The notes below the pieces were generated by a model. It was not told the origin of the DNA. It saw nothing but the letters and a program-made list of their open reading frames with translations, and did not search any database. The position numbers and the translations under genes are program-made. From CAZBAF01 sp964490245 (GTDB taxonomy: Bacteria > Patescibacteriota > Saccharimonadia > Saccharimonadales > JACDBH01), in assembly GCA_964490245.1 (NCBI GenBank), contig CAZBAF010000005.1:4749-68748 (forward strand): a stretch of 64,000 nt of DNA, read 5' to 3'. Positions within the stretch are counted from its first letter, which is position 1. Every line of letters begins with the position of its first letter. Below are positions 1 to 7,307 of this stretch, one piece after another.

Positions 1-20
1 GAGTCCCTCACAACCCACCA
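1..20 (+). tRNA. 3' end of a tRNA gene cut by the window edge
   Basis: The first 20 bases read as the end of a T arm, an acceptor 3' strand (ACAACCC) and an encoded ACCA/CCA end. The same 20 bases recur at 171-190. The 5' part lies outside the window, so the isotype cannot be read. A strong terminator follows at once, as expected for the end of a tRNA transcript. Confidence 0.6.
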
Positions 21-22
21 TG

Positions 23-52
23 AAAAAAGCCGTCACTTGTGACGGCTTTTTT
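23..52 (+). terminator. Intrinsic terminator after partial tRNA
   Basis: GCCGTCAC (29-36) pairs perfectly with GTGACGGC (39-46), flanked by an A run and a T run, so it can act in both directions. It directly follows the tRNA 3' end at 1-20. Confidence 0.85.
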
Positions 53-77
53 CATGGTATGATCCGGGGACTCGAAC

Positions 78-166
78 GGGAATGTCCAGTGGACATTCCC
101 CGCCCTTGGCTTTTCGGCTGTGCTGAAAAGTTTCTGTAGCAAAAGTAAGTTTCTTTTGCGCAGGAA
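78..166. repeat. Three-hairpin array beside a duplicated tRNA 3' end
   Basis: Three consecutive inverted repeats: GGGAATGTCC/GGACATTCCC (78-87, 91-100, loop AGT), CTTTTCGGC/GCTGAAAAG (110-118, 122-130) and GCAAAAG/CTTTTGC (139-145, 153-159). The first has the same CC-AGT-GG core as the hairpins in the tRNA-Gln remnant at 22505-22697. No coding potential is evident. The array lies between two copies of the same tRNA 3' end. Confidence 0.6.
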
Positions 167-190
167 GGTCGAGTCCCTCACAACCCACCA
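164..190 (+). pseudogene. Duplicated tRNA 3' end without a 5' half
   Basis: Bases 171-190 repeat bases 1-20 exactly, including the acceptor strand and CCA. The matching 5' acceptor strand (GGGTTGT) is absent upstream as far as the preceding terminator. The hairpin array at 78-166 occupies the place where the rest of the tRNA should be, so this is a tRNA fragment, not a functional gene. Confidence 0.6.
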
Positions 191-193
191 ATA

Positions 194-226
194 CAAGAGA
201 CCCTGCTGCCAAGTAGGGTCTTTTGT
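194..226 (+). terminator. Intrinsic terminator after tRNA fragment
   Basis: GACCCT (199-204) pairs with AGGGTC (215-220), the stem extends into ACAA/TTGT, and TTTT follows. The tRNA fragment at 164-190 thus has its own terminator, different in sequence from the one at 23-52. Confidence 0.75.
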
Positions 227-345
227 ACTGACGGATCATAATTCCGCCCGGCGGCAACCTGACAAAATGCCGGCAGGCACTATGAAAAAGCAAGCCACAA
301 GTGCTATACTAAAACCATAAACTAACAGGGGAGAGAGACAGAATT

Positions 346-912
346 ATGATGTGGTTACTTATTGTCGGCGGCGTTGTGTTGCTGCTGGTTATTATTTTTG
401 CAGCAATGTACAACGGCCTGATCAGGCTGAATATTCGTGCCGACGAGGCCTGGAGTGACATAACCGTTCAGATGAAGCGCCGGCTTGACCTTATCCCAAA
501 CCTTATCGAAACAGTCAAGGGATACGCCAAGCACGAAAAGGGCGTGTTTGAAGAAGTTACCCAAGCCCGTACGGCGATTATGAATGCCCAGGGTCCTGCA
601 GAAACGGGCCGGGCCGAGAACATGCTGGAAGGCGCACTAAAGAGCATTTTTGCAGTTGCCGAGGCATATCCTGATCTGAAGGCTGATGCCAACTTCCGTG
701 ATCTGCAAGCCGAGCTGGTTGATACTGAGAACAAAATCCAGGCCTCACGCCGGTTTTATAACGGTGTAGTACGCGACTTTAACACCAAGCGCCGGGTGTT
801 CCCGACCAATATCTTTGCCAGCATGCTGGGCTTTAAAGCCGACCGCGAGTTCTTTGATGTTGAAGATGGCGAACGCGAAGAAGTCAATAAGCCGGTATCG
901 GTCAAATTTTAA
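346..912 (+). CDS. lemA: LemA family membrane protein
   Basis: 188 residues. One hydrophobic segment at about residues 3-21 anchors the N terminus; the rest is the predicted helical LemA domain (ADEAWSDITVQMKRRLDLIPNL, then LVETVKGYA-like helices) facing outside. LemA proteins are widespread envelope proteins of uncertain biochemical role and commonly sit next to the HtpX protease or DUF2207 proteins; here htpX follows at 1349 and a DUF2207 gene lies at the other end of the window. The ATG at 346 follows a GGGGAGAGAG ribosome binding site, and a TATACT box lies at 305-310. Length is normal for the family. Confidence 0.92.
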   Translation: MMWLLIVGGVVLLLVIIFAAMYNGLIRLNIRADEAWSDITVQMKRRLDLIPNLIETVKGYAKHEKGVFEEVTQARTAIMNAQGPAETGRAENMLEGALKSIFAVAEAYPDLKADANFRDLQAELVDTENKIQASRRFYNGVVRDFNTKRRVFPTNIFASMLGFKADREFFDVEDGEREEVNKPVSVKF

Positions 913-929
913 AAGTGTATTTTGTATAG

Positions 930-1325
930 CGTATTACGTATAGCGTATGACTAATCCAATTAACTCATTTACGCAGTTGAGGACATGGCAAAAAGCACGC
1001 GATTTTGCAGTTGCAGTCTATAAAACTACAGCTGAGTTTCCTGCATCAGGAAAGTACGGGATGTCATCACAGTTACGTCGCGCCACCGTTTCGGTTGCGG
1101 CAAACATAGCGGAAGGCTTCTCTCGTAACACCGCTAAAGAAAAGTTGAATTTTTATGGAATGAGCCTCGGTTCACTGACTGAAGTGCAGAGTCATCTATA
1201 TATCGCACATGATCTTGGGTTTGTCAGCAAATCACAACTTGTGCTGCATATAGACGAGTCGGTAGCTATACAGAAGATGATCAATGGTTTAAAGAAAAGT
1301 GCGAAAGGGAGAGATACGTAATACG
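930..1325. repeat. 12-bp inverted repeat framing the four-helix-bundle gene
   Basis: CGTATTACGTAT at 930-941 and its exact reverse complement at 1314-1325 bracket the gene at 947-1321, within longer TACGTAT/GTATAG-rich tracts (915-945, 1312-1357). The tracts are unlike the neighbouring coding DNA. They mark the unit as a cassette inserted between lemA and htpX, which are often adjacent in other genomes. Confidence 0.6.
947..1321 (+). CDS. Four-helix-bundle protein (23S rRNA IVP / S23 family)
   Basis: 124 residues with the signature of the four-helix-bundle family first seen in 23S rRNA intervening sequences: WQKARDFAVAVYKTTAEFP near the start, the YGMSSQLRRATVSVAANIAEGF block in the middle, and a final helix around residues 90-118. 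Family members form pentameric bundles that bind nucleic acid; one member, Avd, works with diversity-generating reverse transcriptases. No such reverse transcriptase or variable repeat is present here. The gene separates lemA and htpX and is framed by TACGTA-rich inverted repeats, so it looks like a mobile or passenger unit. Function in the cell is unknown. Confidence 0.85.
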   Translation: MTNPINSFTQLRTWQKARDFAVAVYKTTAEFPASGKYGMSSQLRRATVSVAANIAEGFSRNTAKEKLNFYGMSLGSLTEVQSHLYIAHDLGFVSKSQLVLHIDESVAIQKMINGLKKSAKGRDT

Positions 1326-1348
1326 GTATACGTACTACGAGATACGTT

Positions 1349-2230
1349 ATGTATAGTTCAATCACTGCCAACAAGCGCAAGACCGTCATTATTATGGCGT
1401 TCTTTGTGGTGCTGATTGGTGGGCTGGGATGGGTGTTTAGTCAGCTGTATGGCGGCGGGGCGCCCAGCGTGACGATTGGTGTGCTGATCGGTGCACTGAT
1501 CTACACGCTGATCAGTTACTACAGTGCGTCAAAGATTGCGCTGGCGGTGAACGGTGCGCAAGAGATCCAACAAAAGGACAACCCGCGGCTGTACCGGATT
1601 GTTGAGAATATTGCCATCACCGAGGGCATGCCTATGCCGAAAGTGTACGTCATGCAGGATGCGGCGCCGAATGCATTTGCGACCGGCCGCGACCCCAATC
1701 ATGCGGCTGTCTGTGCAACAACCGGCCTGCTGAAGATTATGGATGACAGCGAGCTGCAGGGCGTCATGGCCCACGAGATGGGACATGTGAAGAATTATGA
1801 TATCCGGGTCAGTATGATTGCCTTTGCTATGGTGGCAGTCATTGGTTTGCTGGCCGATATTCTGCTGCGCATGACGTTCTTCCGTGACCGCAACAGCAAC
1901 AACAACCAGATTATGCTGCTGCTGGGTATCGCCGGGGCGATTTTGGCACCGATTGCTGCCATGCTGATTCAGCTGGCAATATCGCGGCAGCGTGAATATC
2001 TGGCCGATGCCACCGGGGCGCTCAGTACGCGTTACCCAGAGGGGCTGGCCAGTGCGCTCGAAAAAATCGGCCAGTACGGATCGGCACTCAAAAGTCACCA
2101 AAACTCCAGCACAGCCCATTTGTTTTTTGCCAATCCGCTGAAGGGCAAGAGTATTGCCGCACTGTTTAGTACCCATCCGCCCATAGAGGAGCGGGTTGCC
2201 CGTCTGCGTAGCATGGGGACAAAGGCGTAG
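1349..2230 (+). CDS. htpX: Membrane zinc metalloprotease HtpX
   Basis: 293 residues. Two N-terminal membrane helices (about 14-32 and 38-57) and two more near 155-173 and 186-207 frame a cytoplasmic peptidase M48 domain. The zinc-binding HEMGH motif begins at His142, inside GVMAHEMGHVKN, and the third ligand region REYLADATGA follows the last membrane segment. HtpX degrades misfolded or damaged membrane proteins together with FtsH. The start lies within the TACGTA-rich repeat that follows the four-helix-bundle gene, so its leader was probably changed by that insertion. Confidence 0.93.
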   Translation: MYSSITANKRKTVIIMAFFVVLIGGLGWVFSQLYGGGAPSVTIGVLIGALIYTLISYYSASKIALAVNGAQEIQQKDNPRLYRIVENIAITEGMPMPKVYVMQDAAPNAFATGRDPNHAAVCATTGLLKIMDDSELQGVMAHEMGHVKNYDIRVSMIAFAMVAVIGLLADILLRMTFFRDRNSNNNQIMLLLGIAGAILAPIAAMLIQLAISRQREYLADATGALSTRYPEGLASALEKIGQYGSALKSHQNSSTAHLFFANPLKGKSIAALFSTHPPIEERVARLRSMGTKA

Positions 2231-2237
2231 CAATCCG

Positions 2238-3188
2238 ATGCCGGCGGCTGCTCAAACAAAAAAAACTGGCAAAAAAGCAACCGTAAAGCCGGCTCCTCGG
2301 GTGCGGCGGCTTGACCGGCGAGGCAGGAAAAAGGCGGTCAAAACGTCCACGCATGTGCGTGGCGGCATGAAGCTGCTGGGCCGTTCGCTGAAGCATCTGT
2401 GGCAACACCGGAAGCTGTTTTTTGGTATTTTTTTGATCCATCTGGTGCTGTATGTGTTTTTGGTACGGGGCTTGGCGACAGGGTTTCAGTTGGGCGAGAC
2501 GCAGGAGTATCTGCGCGAGCTGTTCGGTGATGAGCTGGGCACGGCTGAGACAGGGGTAACGCTGCTGAGCGTGCTTGCCTCTACGGCCGGCAGTGCGGCC
2601 AGCGATGCCGGCGGTGTCTATCAGCTGGTGCTGCTGGTGTTGGTGTCGCTGGCTGTTATCTGGTCGCTCAGGCATAGCTTTGAGCAAAAAGGGCAGGTAA
2701 AAGTGCGGGATGCTTTTTACGCAGGGACCGCACCGTTTGTGCCTTTTCTGCTGGTTGGACTAATTATGATGCTGCAACTGGTGCCGGCCCTTATCACCAC
2801 CAGTTTGTACGGTATTGTCAGCTCGAACGGTATCGCAGTCGGCGCCATTGAGCAGATCGGCTGGTTTGTCTTGCTGCTGCTGGGCGTGGGTATATCGTTT
2901 TTTTGGCTGAGTTCGTCGCTGTTTGCGCTTTATATTGTGACGCTGCCCAATATGACACCGCTGGCGGCACTGCGTTCAGCGCGCAGGCTGGTGCGCTATC
3001 GGCGCTGGCTGATTGTCCGGCGTCTGCTGATTTTTCCGCTTATCGTGCTGGTGTTCTTTTTGCTGGTTTTCTTTCCGCTGGTGCTGGTTGCACCGCTGGC
3101 GGCAGAACTTTTGTTTATGGTACTTAGCTTAGGCGGGCTGATTGTGTTTCATAGTTATTTTTATGCACTGTACCGGGAGTTGTTGTGA
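2238..3188 (+). CDS. Multi-pass membrane protein of unknown function
   Basis: 316 residues from the ATG at 2238. A Lys/Arg-rich cytoplasmic N terminus (residues 5-45) is followed by about six membrane segments (near 60-80, 130-150, 175-200, 210-235, 270-295, 295-315). No recognised catalytic motif. The layout resembles uncharacterised integral membrane proteins of the glycerophosphoryl-diester or DUF975 type, but I cannot assign it. Its TGA overlaps the ligA start (TGATG), so the two are probably translationally coupled. Confidence 0.75.
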   Translation: MPAAAQTKKTGKKATVKPAPRVRRLDRRGRKKAVKTSTHVRGGMKLLGRSLKHLWQHRKLFFGIFLIHLVLYVFLVRGLATGFQLGETQEYLRELFGDELGTAETGVTLLSVLASTAGSAASDAGGVYQLVLLVLVSLAVIWSLRHSFEQKGQVKVRDAFYAGTAPFVPFLLVGLIMMLQLVPALITTSLYGIVSSNGIAVGAIEQIGWFVLLLLGVGISFFWLSSSLFALYIVTLPNMTPLAALRSARRLVRYRRWLIVRRLLIFPLIVLVFFLLVFFPLVLVAPLAAELLFMVLSLGGLIVFHSYFYALYRELL

Positions 3189-5206
3189 TGGCTGCCAGTG
3201 ATCCGGCAAAACGGGCCGAGGAGCTGCGGGCGCTGCTGCGTCAATATGATTATGAATATCACGTTTTGGATGCGCCGAGCGTGCCTGATGCAGTGTTTGA
3301 CTCGCTTAGGGCCGAGCTGAAGGAGATTGAAGCCGCGCACCCCGAGCTTATTACCAGCGACAGCCCGACGCAGCGCGTTGCCGGACAGCCGCTTTCGGGC
3401 TTTAAAAAGGTTGCCCACAGCAGCCGCATGCTGAGTCTTAATGATGTGTTTAGCCGGGATGATGTTGAGGCGTGGGTAAAGCGCATGGACAAGCTGCTGC
3501 CCGGACGTACCCATGAATTTTGTGCCCAGATAAAAATGGATGGTCTGGCCTGCGCGCTTGTTTATCAGGACGGTGTGCTTGTGCAGGCGGTGACGCGCGG
3601 CGACGGTCTGGTGGGCGAAGATGTGACAGCTAATGTGCGCACCTTGCCGACGGTGCCGCTGCGCTTGCGTTCGGCGGCGGGGTATGAGCATTTCTTGCGC
3701 GGCCGTACAGAGATCCGCGGCGAGATTGTTATGTTGAAAAAAGATTTTGAGGCGCTCAACAAGCGGCGCGAGGCAGATGGCCAGCCGGTTTTTATGAACC
3801 CCCGCAACCTGGCCGCCGGAACCATACGTCAGCTTGACCCGCAACTGGTGGCAGCGCGGCCGCTGCAGTTTAGGGCTTGGGATATTCTGCGCGATGATCT
3901 AAAGGAGGTGCCGACGCTGTCTTTGGGGTTGGAAGCAGTGCAGTCACTTGGCGTGATTGTAAATCCGCAGAGGGGTGTGTTTACGTCGCTTGACGAGGTG
4001 ATGGCGTTTGTTGATAAGTGGGAAAGCAAGCGGCATGAGCTGCCGTTTAATACTGACGGTCTGGTTATCCGTGTGAATGATCTGGCACTGTACCGCGAGC
4101 TGGGCGTGGTGGGTAAAAATCCGCGCGGGGCAGTGGCTTACAAGTATCCGGCCGAACAGGCAACGACTGTCGTAAAGGATATCGTCATCAGCATCGGGCG
4201 AACAGGTGCTGCCACACCGGTAGCGGTATTTGATCCAGTTGTTGTGGCTGGTACAACGGTGCAGCATGCCAGCCTGCATAATGCCGACGAGATTAAGCGC
4301 AAAGACATCCGCATCGGCGATACGGTTGTAATTTATAAGGCCGGCGATATTATTCCGCAGGTCGAATCGGTGGTTAAAGAGCTGCGGCCTGAAGGCGCCA
4401 GAACATTTTTAATGGAGAAAGAGCTGCATCGGCAGTATCCCGAACTGGATTTTGAACGGCCCGAGGGCGAGGCGGTGTATCGTGTGAAAGGGGCGACCGG
4501 TCCGCTGCTGCTTAAGCGCGCACTGGCGCATTTTGCCAGCAAGAGCGCGCTTGATATTGACACTTTAGGCGAAAAAAACGTCGAAGCACTGGTTGACAGC
4601 GGTTTGGTAAAAGACCTGGCCGATATATACACGCTCACCAAAGCGCAGCTTATGGCACTGGACCGGTTTGCGGAAGTGTCGGCTACAAAGCTGGTGCAGG
4701 CCATTGCCGCCAAGACACGGCCGCCGCTGGCGCGTTTTATTTATGCACTGGGCATCCGGCACGTCGGGTCGCAAACGGCGGTTGATCTGGCTAATCATTT
4801 TAAAAACCTTGATAATCTTGGCCAGGCTACCTACGAAGAGCTCAAGCGGGTAAACGGAATTGGCGAAATTGTCGCAGATTCTATCCTGGGCTGGTTTGTT
4901 GATGACGATAATCAGGCGCTGCTTGCCAAGTTCCGCCGTCTGGGAGTCTGGCCGGAAGAGGTCAAGCAGACCGGCGGGCCGTTAAGCGGCAAGAGTTTTG
5001 TTATTACCGGTACGCTTGAATCGATGGGCCGCGAGGCGGCAGCCGAAAAGATCCGGGCACTGGGCGGTACTTTTCAGTCCAGCGTTGCAAAGGGCACAAC
5101 CTATCTGGTGATGGGTGCCAAAGCCGGCCAGAGCAAAGCCGATAAAGCCCGCAAACTAGGCACCGAAGTCATTGACGAACAGAAACTGCTCGAACTGCTA
5201 TCCTAA
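3188..5206 (+). CDS. ligA: NAD-dependent DNA ligase LigA lacking the zinc finger
   Basis: 672 residues, the usual length. Domain Ia is present, then the adenylation domain with the nucleotidyl lysine at residue 116 in the KMDG motif, the OB fold (PRGAVAYKYP...TGAATPVAVF), helix-hairpin-helix repeats and a C-terminal BRCT domain (SGKSFVITGTLESMGREAA). The enzyme seals nicks in replication and repair using NAD+. The four cysteines that normally hold zinc between the OB fold and the HhH domain are all missing: the CPxC site is replaced by a Cys-free stretch around LHRQYPELDF and the second pair by VKGATGP. Everything else looks intact, so the gene is likely active without that zinc. The ATG at 3188 overlaps the preceding stop codon. 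Confidence 0.96.
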   Translation: MAASDPAKRAEELRALLRQYDYEYHVLDAPSVPDAVFDSLRAELKEIEAAHPELITSDSPTQRVAGQPLSGFKKVAHSSRMLSLNDVFSRDDVEAWVKRMDKLLPGRTHEFCAQIKMDGLACALVYQDGVLVQAVTRGDGLVGEDVTANVRTLPTVPLRLRSAAGYEHFLRGRTEIRGEIVMLKKDFEALNKRREADGQPVFMNPRNLAAGTIRQLDPQLVAARPLQFRAWDILRDDLKEVPTLSLGLEAVQSLGVIVNPQRGVFTSLDEVMAFVDKWESKRHELPFNTDGLVIRVNDLALYRELGVVGKNPRGAVAYKYPAEQATTVVKDIVISIGRTGAATPVAVFDPVVVAGTTVQHASLHNADEIKRKDIRIGDTVVIYKAGDIIPQVESVVKELRPEGARTFLMEKELHRQYPELDFERPEGEAVYRVKGATGPLLLKRALAHFASKSALDIDTLGEKNVEALVDSGLVKDLADIYTLTKAQLMALDRFAEVSATKLVQAIAAKTRPPLARFIYALGIRHVGSQTAVDLANHFKNLDNLGQATYEELKRVNGIGEIVADSILGWFVDDDNQALLAKFRRLGVWPEEVKQTGGPLSGKSFVITGTLESMGREAAAEKIRALGGTFQSSVAKGTTYLVMGAKAGQSKADKARKLGTEVIDEQKLLELLS

Positions 5207-5264
5207 AGTCATTGTTTTGCGCTACAATAAGGGTAAACGAGAGGGAGACTGACAAGAGACTGCG

Positions 5265-5843
5265 ATGATTGACCTGATTAATCCTGTGGCTAAAGAGGCA
5301 CTTAGCCAAAGCCTCGATAAATATTTCATGAAGTGGGACGAATATGTCGCGCGCATGGGATTGTATGGTATTGCCGAAAAGATGCGGCCGGTGGCCGTTG
5401 GTTGGAAGGTCGGCAGCCGGGCCGAGTACCGCCGGGTGATGAGCGTGCTGGACAACTATGCGCTGCAGATCCACAGCGTAACGGTCGGCAAGCGCAAGAT
5501 TGCTACGGTGGTTTTAAACGAGCCGCTGGCGCGCGGTATTACCGTGATAAAGGTGATCGAGCGGCGCGAGGGCTCGCGTGATGTGGTGGGGCTGGATCAT
5601 GTAGATTTTTATCTGCCGATGATTGAGGGTATCGCCGAAATGCTGGAGCGCGGTGAGGCCAATTGGCGCCGCCAGGGCAGCGGCGAGTACAAGCGCCTGA
5701 GCGTGCGTTTTGGGCCCGAATCACTTTACGAGGCCAAAATTATAGATCACACAGTGCTCAATATTGCCGCTGACGAGCTTAACTACGCCAGCCAGAAAAT
5801 TCTTAACCCCTCATCAAAACTCAAAAAACCGCACCTGGATTAG
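5265..5843 (+). CDS. Unknown protein, weakly VOC/YecM-like
   Basis: 192 residues, soluble, no signal peptide. The central part (about residues 50-125) has the beta-alpha pattern with VVGLDHVDFYLPM, which recalls the HVDF/HIDF metal-ligand strands of the YecM branch of the vicinal-oxygen-chelate superfamily, but other ligands are not clear. I would not assign an enzymatic role. A TACAAT -10 box at 5223-5228 and GAGAGGGAG upstream of the ATG at 5265 suggest an independent transcript between ligA and tRNA-Ala. Confidence 0.65.
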   Translation: MIDLINPVAKEALSQSLDKYFMKWDEYVARMGLYGIAEKMRPVAVGWKVGSRAEYRRVMSVLDNYALQIHSVTVGKRKIATVVLNEPLARGITVIKVIERREGSRDVVGLDHVDFYLPMIEGIAEMLERGEANWRRQGSGEYKRLSVRFGPESLYEAKIIDHTVLNIAADELNYASQKILNPSSKLKKPHLD

Positions 5844-5868
5844 GGTTTAAATCTATCGCTGTATCTGT

Positions 5869-5874
5869 TATAAT
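5869..5874 (+). promoter_or_regulatory. Extended -10 promoter of tRNA-Ala
   Basis: TATAAT preceded by TG one base before it (extended -10), 27 bases upstream of the mature tRNA 5' end. No good -35 box is visible, which fits an extended -10 promoter. Confidence 0.6.
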
Positions 5875-5901
5875 TTGCTCCGAGAATTGAAGCTAGTTGA
5901 T

Positions 5902-5978
5902 GGGGCTGTAGCTCAGTTGGCTAGAGCGCTTGTATGGCATACAAGAGGTCTGGGGTTCGAGTCCCCATAGCTCCACCA
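5902..5978 (+). tRNA. tRNA-Ala (GGC), CCA encoded
   Basis: Complete cloverleaf: acceptor GGGGCTG pairs with TAGCTCC allowing two G-U pairs; D stem GCTC/GAGC; anticodon stem CTTGT/ACAAG with loop ATGGCAT, giving anticodon GGC; T arm TGGGG-TTCGAGT-CCCCA; discriminator A and genome-encoded CCA at 5976-5978. Unlike tRNA-Gln at 22757 there is no sign of insertion nearby. Confidence 0.95.
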
Positions 5979-6028
5979 AGTAGTTTCAAACCGGGTTTGC
6001 TGCCACTGCAGTGGTATACTTAACGGTA

Positions 6029-7306
6029 ATGAAGAATTTCTTAAAAGGTCTCGTTGTTGCCGTTCTGGGGTGGCAAGTCAGGCGTTTGCGCAAAAAACAT
6101 CCCATCAAGGTGGTTGGCGTGGTGGGCAGTATCGGCAAAACCAGTACCAAGCTGGCAATTGCCCAGACTTTGGGCAAAACCTTGCGGGTGCGGTATCAGG
6201 AGGGGAATTATAACGATATTGTCACGGTGCCGCTGATCTTTTTTGGCCAGGAGGCACCGAGTCTGTTCAATCCATTAGCGTGGCTGAAGGTATTTATCAG
6301 TAACCAAAAGCAAATCCGGTCGTATCCGTACGACGTGGTGGTGGTAGAGCTTGGAACAGACGGGCCGGGGCAGATTGCGGCTTTTGGCAAATATCTGCAG
6401 CTGGACATTGCCGTCGTAACCGCAGTCACCCCCGAACATATGGAGTTTTTCGCTGACTTGCAGGCGGTAGCGGACGAGGAGCTGTCTGTAGCGGCGTATA
6501 GCAACCGTGTAATATACAACGCCGATCTGGTCGCCGAAAATTTCCGTACTGCACTGCCCGAGGGTTCTTTGTCGTACAGCCTCAATACAGCCGGCAGTGA
6601 TTTTTACCTGGCTAATACGTTTCATTCAGCCGCAGGGTATGAGGGCGATATAAAGCATGGCGGCGAAATCTATCTGCATGTCAGCCACGAGGTGGTGTCA
6701 AAAGTTCAGTTGTATTCGTTGCTGGCGGCGGTGGTGGTCGGCAAGGAGCTGGGGCTTAAGAACGTGCAGATTGCCGCCGGACTGGCTGCAATCCGGCCGG
6801 TCAGCGGACGGTTTAGGCGTTTGCGCGGTATTAACGGCAGTATGATTATCGATGATACCTATAACTCCAGTCCTGAGGCGGTCAAAGCCGGTCTGACAAC
6901 ATTATACGAGCTGGATACGCCGCAGCGTATTGCGATCTTAGGCAGCATGAACGAGCTGGGGGCGCTCTCGCCTGCTGCCCATAAAGAGGTCGGCGAATTT
7001 TGTGATCCTGACAAGCTGGCCCTGGTTGCAACCATCGGTACGGAGGCCAACACTTATCTGGCACCTGCGGCCGAAGCCAAAGGCTGCAGCGTTAAGAAGT
7101 TTGATGATCCGCATGCGGCTGGCGAATACATACAAAGCAAGGTAGAGGCAGGGGCGGTGATTTTTGCAAAAGGGTCGCAAAATGGCGTATTCGCTGAAGA
7201 GGCAGTCAAAAAACTGCTGGCCGATCCTGAAGACGCCGGCAAGCTCGTCCGCCAATCGGACTATTGGCTGGCACAGAAAGCGAAACAATTTAAACGGAAG
7301 GTGTAA
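6029..7306 (+). CDS. murF: MurF-type Mur ligase (UDP-MurNAc-tripeptide-D-Ala-D-Ala ligase)
   Basis: 425 residues from the ATG at 6029 (a GTG at 6011 would add six residues). The ATP-binding motif GVVGSIGKTSTK is at about residues 32-43, followed by the central ligase domain (ELGTDGPGQIAAF, VTAVTPEHMEFF) and the C-terminal Mur domain (IDDTYNSSPEAVKAGL, ILGSMNELGALS). It adds D-Ala-D-Ala to the lipid-free peptidoglycan precursor. The presence of ddl three genes on, convergent, fits this role. The N-terminal Mur substrate domain is very short, so the enzyme is somewhat shorter than E. coli MurF. TATACT at 6015-6020 ends eight bases before the ATG, so the mRNA is probably leaderless. Confidence 0.85.
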   Translation: MKNFLKGLVVAVLGWQVRRLRKKHPIKVVGVVGSIGKTSTKLAIAQTLGKTLRVRYQEGNYNDIVTVPLIFFGQEAPSLFNPLAWLKVFISNQKQIRSYPYDVVVVELGTDGPGQIAAFGKYLQLDIAVVTAVTPEHMEFFADLQAVADEELSVAAYSNRVIYNADLVAENFRTALPEGSLSYSLNTAGSDFYLANTFHSAAGYEGDIKHGGEIYLHVSHEVVSKVQLYSLLAAVVVGKELGLKNVQIAAGLAAIRPVSGRFRRLRGINGSMIIDDTYNSSPEAVKAGLTTLYELDTPQRIAILGSMNELGALSPAAHKEVGEFCDPDKLALVATIGTEANTYLAPAAEAKGCSVKKFDDPHAAGEYIQSKVEAGAVIFAKGSQNGVFAEEAVKKLLADPEDAGKLVRQSDYWLAQKAKQFKRKV

Positions 7307-7307
7307 T

